From NCBI GenBank assembly GCA_013816105.1, contig JACDEY010000062.1, positions 1-6,622 on the forward strand: DNA of 6,622 bases. The letters are read 5' to 3'. A model generated the notes under the pieces. That model was not told where the DNA came from, ran no database searches, and worked only from the letters and a program-made list of their open reading frames with translations. Below, one piece after another: positions 1 to 5,448 of the stretch. Position numbers and translations under genes: made by a program. Each line of letters opens with the position of its first letter. Position 1 is the stretch's first letter. Source of the stretch: Actinomycetota bacterium. Its GTDB lineage: Bacteria; Actinomycetota; UBA4738.

Positions 1-1
1 C

Positions 2-373
2 CCCCCACAGCTCCGACTGGCGAACCGCGCCGAACAGCAGGCCGCCCGCGAGCGCCCCGAGGACTAGCTGTGTCCCGCGGGGCGGGGACCAGCCCGTCAG
101 CCGGCCGCGGGGGAACCGCGCCGTCCATCCGAGGAGGAGGCCGAAGAGCTCAACACGCGAGAGCCACCAGACCCGACCCATCGCGAGACACCCGGCGAGT
201 GTGACGATGGTGTACAGCCCCAGGGCGGCGCCGACGGAACGAGGCGAGAGTGCATCGATGTAGACGCTGAGGTACCAGCCCCATGCGAGCGCCGGCACCA
301 GGGCGAGATGAACGCCCGACCTGCTGTTCCCGGGGGCGCCGCGTCCGCCCTCGCGACTCTCGTTGGGGCTCAA
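2..373 (-). CDS. Continuation of the same membrane protein (other frame, runs off left edge)
   Basis: From about 373 leftwards the minus strand has an uninterrupted frame of 124 codons to the window edge, with clear membrane-protein character. After a polar linker (residues about 1-20) come a segment HLALVPALAWGWYLSVYIDA, a second one around VGAALGLYTIVTLAGCLAM, an amphipathic stretch with RVELFGLLLGWTARFP, and a final segment around QLVLGALAGGLLFGAV. The order (W-rich helix, helix, VE(L/A)FG..FAR, then a P-rich loop and another helix) matches what I recall downstream of the NPWRAIARA motif in the same family. I therefore read this as the continuation of the gene starting at 795, not a separate gene. 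No credible ribosome site precedes it, and a TTG at 373 is the only nearby start-like codon. The true C-terminus lies outside the window. Confidence 0.65.
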   Translation of the reverse strand, partial: MSPNESREGGRGAPGNSRSGVHLALVPALAWGWYLSVYIDALSPRSVGAALGLYTIVTLAGCLAMGRVWWLSRVELFGLLLGWTARFPRGRLTGWSPPRGTQLVLGALAGGLLFGAVRQSELWG

Positions 374-795
374 GGGCGCGGGCGATGCTCCCAGGGATCG
401 ATCGAGCGCCATAGCGGTCCGAGCAATGCGCTCCCCAGGACGAGAAGCGGCCAGGCGGCACCGACGACCAGAGCGGGCGCGATGTTGTCGAGTTGCTGCT
501 CCGAACCGAACCGGCCCGCTGCGATGGCGAGCAGCAGTACGAGGACGGACAGCGCTCGCGTGACGCTCTGTCCCAGAGACAGCGACCCCTCCCAGGACTG
601 GAGGGGTTCCCGGCGAGAGTCTGCCTTCTCGGTGCGCTCGCGGGGAAACGGCCACAGCAGGGCTGCGGCCAAAAGGATCGCGACGGCAACCGAGGCGGCC
701 AGCACCGGGGAGATGGGCAGCACCGAGTGCTCGGTCAGGGGGTGAAGCGCCACAGACGCGAGCGGGCCCCCGAGTGGAGAAGGCACGATCGCCAT
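370..795 (-). CDS. Polytopic membrane protein, N-terminal part ('fenitrothion hydrolase'-like family), frame-shifted
   Basis: This is the 141-residue N-terminal part of an integral membrane protein whose biochemical role is unknown. Hydrophobic segments are visible at about residues 27-50, 77-94 and 105-127. The last is followed by GPLWRSIDPW, which resembles the 'FNPWRAIARA' motif I recall in actinobacterial multi-spanning proteins. Those are often named 'fenitrothion hydrolase' by annotation transfer, and that name should not be read as activity. The ATG at 795 is well supported: AGAAGG lies 5 bases upstream, and the frame above it is only the antisense shadow of the neighbouring gene. The frame ends at a TGA (372-370) directly after the DPW motif, in the middle of a family-conserved region. 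The remainder of the protein continues without stops in another frame (2-373), so this is one gene broken by an indel. It is divergent from the secreted propeller gene at 877. I am fairly sure of the family resemblance and unsure of function. Confidence 0.7.
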   Translation of the reverse strand: MAIVPSPLGGPLASVALHPLTEHSVLPISPVLAASVAVAILLAAALLWPFPRERTEKADSRREPLQSWEGSLSLGQSVTRALSVLVLLLAIAAGRFGSEQQLDNIAPALVVGAAWPLLVLGSALLGPLWRSIDPWEHRPRP

Positions 796-800
796 GCTGA

Positions 801-806
801 CCTTCT
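801..806 (-). promoter_or_regulatory. Ribosome binding site of the membrane protein gene
   Basis: AGAAGG lies 5 bases upstream of the ATG at 795 on the minus strand. It settles the start of this gene against a much longer upstream extension of the same frame, which is antisense to the gene at 877. Confidence 0.7.
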
Positions 807-860
807 TCTCCGAACGGTCGTGCACCACGCGCCGCCTTTCGGTCACCCGGGAGGAGCCGG

Positions 861-868
861 AGAAGGAG
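861..868 (+). promoter_or_regulatory. Ribosome binding site of the secreted propeller gene
   Basis: AGAAGGAG lies 8 bases before the ATG at 877. It fixes the start immediately before the signal peptide and rules out a longer N-terminal reading of the frame that is open from further upstream. Confidence 0.75.
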
Positions 869-876
869 TGCCCGCG

Positions 877-1959
877 ATGTTCAGGAAGATTGCTCCTGCA
901 CTGTTCGTCTCCGTCCTCGTGGTCGGCCTGACGCCGATCGGCGTCGCCCGAGCCGACCACACCGATCCGAACACTCCCCTGTCGCCGACGGAGGGGGCGA
1001 CCGAGACCGAGTTCATCGCGACCGGGGAGGGCACCTGGGACTTCATCCGCAACTTCCCGGCGAACCCCGGGACCGACCTCGAGTTCTTCACGCAGGGTAA
1101 GGACTGGTATGCGTCGTCCGGGACGCTCGGGCAGGCGGACGAGCTGCACGTCGGGCAGCGCATCCTTCGCCTGACCGAGGGCGGCGTCGTCAGCCCGAGC
1201 TGGGTCGCCGATCACGGCTCGGCGAACTGCCCGACGGAGAACCCGGGTGGCACGACGGGCCTTCAGCACGACGTCCAGGTGACCTCGAGCAAGAACCCGC
1301 TGCTGCTCATCGATACGACGGACGCCACCGGACGCTGCCACGACGGCTTGGGCGGCGGCCTCGAGTTCGTCGACATCAGCAGGATCCACCGGCCGGGATT
1401 CGAGGCGCGTGAGGTCCACCTGACCCGCCACGCAGGGACCTCGCACACCGTCACCGTCGACGCGACCCGGCCATGGATCGTCTACAACGGCTCGTCGGAC
1501 TTCGCCGGACGTCCGTGGATCGACGTGCTGGACATCCGGACGTGCCTGGTGAAGGCCCGCCTGCCCATCGACACGAAGCGCGAAGCGTGCCGGCCACTCG
1601 TCTACCGGATCCCGTTCGAGACGACGTGGACGCAGATGTACGACGTCCACGACCAGGCGCTCGTGGGAGGCTCGGCCGCCTGCCACGACATCACGGCCCG
1701 GCCGGGGCGGATCTACTGTGCGGCCCTGAACGCCACGCTGATCCTCGACGTGACGAATCTCACCGATCCGACGACAAAGGACGTGCTCGGGACGCCGCTT
1801 ACGTGCACCGTGGTGGACGGCGAGCAGACCGGGCCAAGGTCACCGACTGCACCGCGAACCAGGATCCTGCGGCCGTGGCCGAAGGGTGGGAGTTCCTGGG
1901 GACCTACAACCACCCCGGGCGGGATTGCGTCTTTCCGCATCTACCGGGCCAGCCAGTGA
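877..1959 (+). CDS. Secreted LVIVD-like beta-propeller protein, N-terminal part (frame-shifted)
   Basis: This is an exported protein of unknown specific function with recurring strand-turn units like those of LVIVD-repeat beta-propellers. Residues 1-26 form a signal peptide: Phe-Arg-Lys, a hydrophobic core, then VARA before Asp27. Propeller-like units are visible around 130-167 (HDVQV...GLEFVDIS), 190-220 (HTVTVD...WIDVLDI) and 270-296 (HDITA...LILDVTN). Cysteines occur at 118, 154, 223, 238, 269, 281 and 310; together with the five in the continuation they make twelve, which suits disulfide bonding outside the cell. The genuine sequence stops matching after Thr318-Gly319 (about 1831). The remaining 41 residues to the TGA at 1959 are a low-complexity out-of-frame tail. 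The protein continues in the next frame from 1833, so one missing base in the GGG run restores a 590-residue protein. It is convergent with the Eis-like gene and divergent from the membrane protein gene. Confidence 0.75.
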   Translation: MFRKIAPALFVSVLVVGLTPIGVARADHTDPNTPLSPTEGATETEFIATGEGTWDFIRNFPANPGTDLEFFTQGKDWYASSGTLGQADELHVGQRILRLTEGGVVSPSWVADHGSANCPTENPGGTTGLQHDVQVTSSKNPLLLIDTTDATGRCHDGLGGGLEFVDISRIHRPGFEAREVHLTRHAGTSHTVTVDATRPWIVYNGSSDFAGRPWIDVLDIRTCLVKARLPIDTKREACRPLVYRIPFETTWTQMYDVHDQALVGGSAACHDITARPGRIYCAALNATLILDVTNLTDPTTKDVLGTPLTCTVVDGEQTGPRSPTAPRTRILRPWPKGGSSWGPTTTPGGIASFRIYRASQ

Positions 1960-2648
1960 CGACCTGCAACAGCAACCTCTTCGTGCGTTCGGACAACGGG
2001 GTCGCGGTGTCACACGAATCGGATCCCGACGGGACGGGGACGTACATGTTCGTCACCGACGAGCGTGGCGGCGGCGTCGTGCCGCCCGGCTCTTCGTGCA
2101 GTCCCGGCTTGGACAACCCGTACGGCAACGGCGGGGCGAACATGTTCGACATCAGCGACCCGTCGAACATCCACTACGCGCCTGGCTATCAGGGGACGCC
2201 GCAGGAGCCGAAGGCGATCTTCATCGGCGAGGAGGTCGTCCCGGCCGCGACCTTCTGCGACATCCACGTCATGGAGCCGGTGGCCGGATCGCAGCGGTTC
2301 ATCACCGCCTACTACACGCAGGGCACGAAGATCGTCGACTACCGTCTGGACGAGACCGGCAAGTGGGCGTTCACGGAGGTTGCGGGGCTGATCCTGCCGA
2401 ACGCCAACACCTGGGCGGTCCAGAACTTCAAGACGGTCGGCAACCAGGACGGCACGGTGACCTACTACTTCATGGCCTCGGACATCCAGCGGGGCATCGA
2501 CATCTTCAGCTGGACGGGCCCGCGAGGCCCCAGGATCGGATCCATCGTCCCGGCGGAGTCGGCCTCGATGGCGAACCTCGGCCTGGTCGGCTTGGCGTTG
2601 AGGATGTTGCCGGCCGCGGCGGTTTACGGGCGCCGCCGGCGACGCTGA
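1833..2648 (+). CDS. Continuation of the LVIVD-like secreted protein (other frame) to its true stop
   Basis: Restoring one base at about 1831 makes this frame continue the protein as ...EQTG-AKVTDCTANQ..., residues 320-590 of the reconstructed product. Further propeller-like units appear around 389-428 (YMFVTDE...NMFDISD), 459-488 (FCDIHVM...TKIVDY) and 511-546 (NTWAVQNFK...GIDIFSW), giving about six in all. Cysteines are at 325, 351, 364, 408 and 461. The C-terminus (about 566-590) is a hydrophobic segment followed by five arginines, like a membrane-retention tail. The only possible independent start, GTG at 1875, has no ribosome site and would leave an exported-type protein without a signal peptide, so I take this as the second half of the gene starting at 877. 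The stop is the TGA at 2646-2648, 13 bp from the convergent neighbour's stop. Confidence 0.72.
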   Translation, partial: AKVTDCTANQDPAAVAEGWEFLGTYNHPGRDCVFPHLPGQPVTTCNSNLFVRSDNGVAVSHESDPDGTGTYMFVTDERGGGVVPPGSSCSPGLDNPYGNGGANMFDISDPSNIHYAPGYQGTPQEPKAIFIGEEVVPAATFCDIHVMEPVAGSQRFITAYYTQGTKIVDYRLDETGKWAFTEVAGLILPNANTWAVQNFKTVGNQDGTVTYYFMASDIQRGIDIFSWTGPRGPRIGSIVPAESASMANLGLVGLALRMLPAAAVYGRRRRR

Positions 2649-2661
2649 CCATCGAGGCGCA

Positions 2662-3879
2662 TCAGAAGACGTGGGGACACCACGGGAGGGGGTCCCAGCC
2701 GAACATGGCGTCGGCGCGTTGGATGGCTCCGTCGGTTCGCTCGTGGACCCGGCCGGCTCGCGCCAGCGTGCTGAATCGAACGCCGCCGAGGTACGTGGCG
2801 CCCAGGTCCTCGGCCCCCAGCACGAGGTCTGGCTCCGCTCCGCTGGAGCGGCACTCTGCTCCATCGGGCCCACCATGTAGTTCGTACCGTCCCTCGTTCT
2901 CGGCAAGGAAGCCGTCCCTCACCTCGAGGACCAGTCGGCCGCTTTCCCTGTAGCGGCGAGCGGCCAGGGCGCCGGCCACGTCCACGATCCTCACCCAGAG
3001 TCCGTCCGACAGCTTCAGGCCGAGCCTGCGCGGCTCCGCCACCATGAACAGGAGTGGCTCGTCCACCGGGCGCCCCCACGTCTCGATCGTGTCGATGAGA
3101 TCGACGTCGAAGCAGTACCGCCACAGGTCGGCATACGTCTCGGCGGAGGTGGCCAGGACCTCGCGGACCTGGACGACGCTCTTCGGAAGCCCCTTCCAGT
3201 TGTGCTTCACGCGGTAGGCGATGTAGCCGTCGACGCCCTCCTGGGACCGGTGGAGCGCGAAGAAGAACTCGGTGGCGCCATCACGCCTGTCCTCGAGGTC
3301 GCCGAACCGGAACTCCCACCAGGCGCTGTTGCGGTCGAGCATCCCCGGCTGCTCCGGGCGTAGCCGCTCGTACACCCCCGGCATGGCATTCATCGCCGAC
3401 TTGCGGTCGACGAGAGTGATCGTGCCCGCGGGCCGGTGCGGCCTGGCGAAGATCGAACGGTCCCGTTGGATCTCGAACGACGCGCTCAGCGCGGCGACTC
3501 CATAGCCGAAGCGCCCATAGATGGAGCCCTCGGATGCCCACAGGCCCGCGACGGTCTCGCCCCGCTCGCGGACATCCGAGAGCTGGCGCTGCATTAGCGC
3601 GGTGAGGATCCCCTGGCGACGATGGGTGGGGCGCACGCCCACCGCGGTTACTCCAGCCATCGGGATGATCGCCCCGGGCACCGTCAGCCGCAGCGAGTAC
3701 GCGGCGGCCGCACCGACCATCTGCGCTCCGTCCATCGCTACGAGGCTTCGATCGAGCTCGGCGACGGAGCGCTCCATGGCGATGTCCTCGTCCTTGGGGA
3801 CGTAATGGAACGCGGCCTCGATCGCGCGGATCCAAGCCGGGAACTCCTCTTCGGCGACGAGTTGGATGTCGACGTCCAT
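2662..3879 (-). CDS. Eis-like GNAT family N-acetyltransferase
   Basis: This is an acetyl-CoA-dependent amine acetyltransferase of the Eis family (mycobacterial Eis acetylates aminoglycosides and protein lysines). It has 405 residues, against 402 for M. tuberculosis Eis. The N-terminal GNAT domain contains the acetyl-CoA pyrophosphate loop VGVRPTHRRQGILTALM (80-96) and SIYGRFGYG (119-127), whose Tyr121 matches the proposed general-acid tyrosine of Eis. A second GNAT-like domain spans about 140-285 and an SCP2-like C-terminal domain about 286-400. The protein ends in Phe405; in Eis the C-terminal Phe carboxylate acts as catalytic base, so the exact end is meaningful. The start at 3879 has AGAAGG 6 bases upstream, and the protein begins like other members (DVDIQLVAEEEFPAW). 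The gene is monocistronic, convergent with the propeller gene and divergent from a methyltransferase. The family is nearly certain; the natural substrate is unknown, so I give no symbol. Confidence 0.93.
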   Translation of the reverse strand: MDVDIQLVAEEEFPAWIRAIEAAFHYVPKDEDIAMERSVAELDRSLVAMDGAQMVGAAAAYSLRLTVPGAIIPMAGVTAVGVRPTHRRQGILTALMQRQLSDVRERGETVAGLWASEGSIYGRFGYGVAALSASFEIQRDRSIFARPHRPAGTITLVDRKSAMNAMPGVYERLRPEQPGMLDRNSAWWEFRFGDLEDRRDGATEFFFALHRSQEGVDGYIAYRVKHNWKGLPKSVVQVREVLATSAETYADLWRYCFDVDLIDTIETWGRPVDEPLLFMVAEPRRLGLKLSDGLWVRIVDVAGALAARRYRESGRLVLEVRDGFLAENEGRYELHGGPDGAECRSSGAEPDLVLGAEDLGATYLGGVRFSTLARAGRVHERTDGAIQRADAMFGWDPLPWCPHVF

Positions 3880-3955
3880 GACGAACCTTCTTTGGGGTCG
3901 AGGGGATCGAGGGGCGTAGAGACTACTGGGCTTCAGAGTGAGTAGGATGCCCGGG
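3880..3955. promoter_or_regulatory. Divergent intergenic region with short repeats
   Basis: This gap separates the divergent Eis-like and methyltransferase genes and should hold both promoters. It contains TCGAGGGG twice, 9 bp apart (3898-3905 and 3907-3914), followed by GTAG-AGA-CTAC, a perfect short inverted repeat at 3916-3926. These could be an operator, but they are short and may be chance in GC-rich DNA. I could not place -35/-10 boxes with confidence. Confidence 0.35.
3886..3891 (-). promoter_or_regulatory. Ribosome binding site of the Eis-like gene
   Basis: AGAAGG sits 6 bases upstream of the ATG at 3879 (minus strand). It excludes the much longer upstream extension of this frame, which runs antisense through the methyltransferase gene. 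Confidence 0.7.
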
Positions 3956-4681
3956 ATGGATCTCTCGCGTGCCCGGGAGTATGAATGGAACGGCCGGGTT
4001 GGGCCGTTCACCATCATGCTGACCGACGGCGTCTTCGAACCCACCCATACGAGCCGTGAGGTCGCCGAAGGGCTCAACATCAACCCCGGGGAGACCGTCA
4101 TCGATGTGGGCTGTGGCTCCGGCGTCCTGTCCTTCGTCGCCGCGCGCCTCGGCGCCGGCAAGGTGTACGGCACCGACGTGAACCCCGAGGGCGTCGAATT
4201 CGCCCGGTGGAATGCCGATCGCCTCGGGTTGGGCGACGTGGTCGACGTTCGGGAAGGAAGCCTGTTCGAGCCCCTCGTGGGGGTGAAGGCGGATGTCGTT
4301 ATCGGCGACGTCTCCGGCGTTCCCGATGACATCGCCGCCGTCTCCGGGTGGTTCCCAGGCGGGTTCAGCGGCGGGCCGACCGGGTCCGAGGTCCCCGTGG
4401 CCATGCTTCAGGCAGCGGAGGCGCATCTCGTACCGGGCGGCCGCCTGTACCTCCCGACGGGTTCGATCCAGGACGAGACCGCCGTGCTCGCCGCCGCCCG
4501 CAAGATCTTCGACGACCGGATGCAGCAGCTCCGTGAGCGACTGCTTCCGCTTCCCACGAAGATCGGGGAGAGCGCGGTGGTCCGCGCGCTGATGGAATCC
4601 GGCGTCGTGCGGCTGATCCGGCGGGGAAGCCGGCTGCTGTGGCGTCTCCGGGTCTGGGAGTGCACGCTCCCCCCGGCCTGA
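3956..4681 (+). CDS. Class I SAM-dependent methyltransferase (PrmA/HemK-like fold, target unknown)
   Basis: This is a Rossmann-fold methyltransferase that would transfer a methyl group from S-adenosylmethionine to an unidentified substrate. Motif I is TVIDVGCGSGVLSF, the acidic end of strand 2 is YGTDVNPEGVEFARWNADRL (ribose binding), and motif IV is VVIGDVSGVPDD. Upstream FEPTHTSREVAEGL resembles the pre-motif region of PrmA/HemK-type enzymes. The NPPY catalytic tetrad of N-methyltransferases such as HemK is absent: the motif IV position reads GDVSG, so the target is unlikely to be predictable from those relatives. Further conserved-looking blocks are GGPTGSEVPVAML and YLPTGSIQDE, and the C-terminus is arginine-rich (RRGSRLLWRLRVWEC). 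I chose ATG 3956 because AGGA lies 8 bases upstream. GTG 3938 and ATG 3947 are in frame and possible, adding 6 and 3 residues. It is probably the first gene of a three-gene operon; the CPBP protease follows after 29 bp. Confidence 0.88.
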   Translation: MDLSRAREYEWNGRVGPFTIMLTDGVFEPTHTSREVAEGLNINPGETVIDVGCGSGVLSFVAARLGAGKVYGTDVNPEGVEFARWNADRLGLGDVVDVREGSLFEPLVGVKADVVIGDVSGVPDDIAAVSGWFPGGFSGGPTGSEVPVAMLQAAEAHLVPGGRLYLPTGSIQDETAVLAAARKIFDDRMQQLRERLLPLPTKIGESAVVRALMESGVVRLIRRGSRLLWRLRVWECTLPPA

Positions 4682-4710
4682 CATCCCGCCCTCGCAACGC
4701 GAGCGGTCCG

Positions 4711-5448
4711 GTGCCCGGTGATCGTTCGGCGCGACGACTTCTTTCCGAAGAGGTCCTGATCGTCCTTTCGCTCTCCCTGCTGGCGAGCGCCGTGTTCGCG
4801 ATCCTGGACCTGCTGTCGGCGCCAATCGCCGGGCAGACGCGAGTGCTCTTTCGCCAGGACGTCGAGCTCGCCACACAACTTACGGCTATCGTCTTCGGAC
4901 TGGCCCCCGTGGCCCTGGTGCTCCACCTGGTGCGACGAAGCGGCGACGGCTTCGCCTCGATGGGCCTCGGGTCGCCGAGAGTCCCGGGCGATATCGGGTG
5001 GGGAACGCTTGCCGGTGTGGCGGTCTCGGCGGTCGGGCTGGTCCTCTACCTGGTCTCGGTGGAGCTCGGGGTCAACCGGTTCGTGGTCCCCGTTCCACCG
5101 CTGGGCCATTGGTGGACGGTGCCCATCCTGTTGCTCGGGGCGCTTCGGGCCGCGCTACTGGAGGAGGTCATCGTCGTCGGGTACCTCATCCGCCGGCTCG
5201 AGCAGCTGGCGTGGACCAGGGGCGCCGCGATCGCTACGAGCGCGATCCTGCGGGGCGCCTATCACCTGTACCAGGGTTGGGGGGGCTTCGTGGGGAACGT
5301 CGCCCTCGGGCTGGCCTTCGGCTACGCCTTCTCCCGGTGGCGCCGCACGTGGCCGCTGGTGATCGCGCACTTCCTCGTCGACGCGCTTGCCGGGATCGGC
5401 TACATCCTTTTCCGGGGCACGTGCCTGTTCGACACATGCCTGATATGA
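4711..5448 (+). CDS. CPBP family intramembrane protease (CAAX protease-like)
   Basis: This is a polytopic membrane protein of the CPBP (Abi/CAAX) family, intramembrane glutamate-type or metallo-peptidases whose bacterial substrates are mostly unknown. From GTG 4711 it has 245 residues, with membrane segments near 14-36, 54-75, 96-118, 134-150, 171-182, 194-206 and 214-234. Motif 1 is LLEEVIVVGYLIRRL (Glu151-Glu152), motif 2 is RGAYHLYQG (His185) and motif 3 is HFLVD (His220, Asp224). The EExxxR arginine of the classical motif is replaced by glycine, but EEVIVVGYL with RGxYHLYQGW is, as I recall, a recurrent actinobacterial subtype. GLHWWTVP-like wording is also present (LGHWWTVPILLLG, 131-143). 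The start is uncertain: GTG 4711 lies 29 bp after the upstream stop with only a weak ribosome site, while GTG 4639 would overlap the upstream gene by 43 bp and add a Pro-rich N-terminus. The stop overlaps the next start as ATGA. Confidence 0.9.
   Translation: MPGDRSARRLLSEEVLIVLSLSLLASAVFAILDLLSAPIAGQTRVLFRQDVELATQLTAIVFGLAPVALVLHLVRRSGDGFASMGLGSPRVPGDIGWGTLAGVAVSAVGLVLYLVSVELGVNRFVVPVPPLGHWWTVPILLLGALRAALLEEVIVVGYLIRRLEQLAWTRGAAIATSAILRGAYHLYQGWGGFVGNVALGLAFGYAFSRWRRTWPLVIAHFLVDALAGIGYILFRGTCLFDTCLI

Larger units (their letters stand above)
796..876. promoter_or_regulatory. 81-bp divergent intergenic region (shared promoter region)
   Basis: The membrane protein gene (start 795, minus) and the secreted protein gene (start 877, plus) point away from each other, so both must be transcribed from this gap or from just inside each other's 5' ends. 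I could not identify convincing -35/-10 boxes. A small GTGCAC palindrome lies near the middle. Each edge carries a good Shine-Dalgarno site. Confidence 0.45.

Noticed and set aside
370..1686. Long minus-strand open frame of 438 codons
   Set aside because: Only the part after the ATG at 795 looks like protein. The upstream 297 codons are Arg/Val/Asp-rich antisense shadow of the secreted protein gene, typical of GC-rich DNA, and the ribosome site sits at 801-806.
2625..2680. Possible bidirectional terminator between the convergent stops
   Set aside because: Only 13 bp separate the stops and the nearby GC-rich palindrome (CGCCGGCG) is short with no T-run, so I do not call a terminator.
1886..2953. 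Plus-strand open frame overlapping the propeller and the Eis-like gene
   Set aside because: Its product is an Arg/Gly/His/Pro-rich shadow; the frame ending at 2648 carries the conserved repeat units.
2662..4404. Extended 580-codon version of the Eis-like gene
   Set aside because: The extra N-terminal region is antisense to the methyltransferase gene and low in complexity. The start at 3879 has a good ribosome site and gives the normal Eis length.
3923..4876. Minus-strand open frame opposite the methyltransferase
   Set aside because: It is a composition shadow: the plus strand encodes clear SAM-binding motifs there, and the minus product has no recognisable domain.
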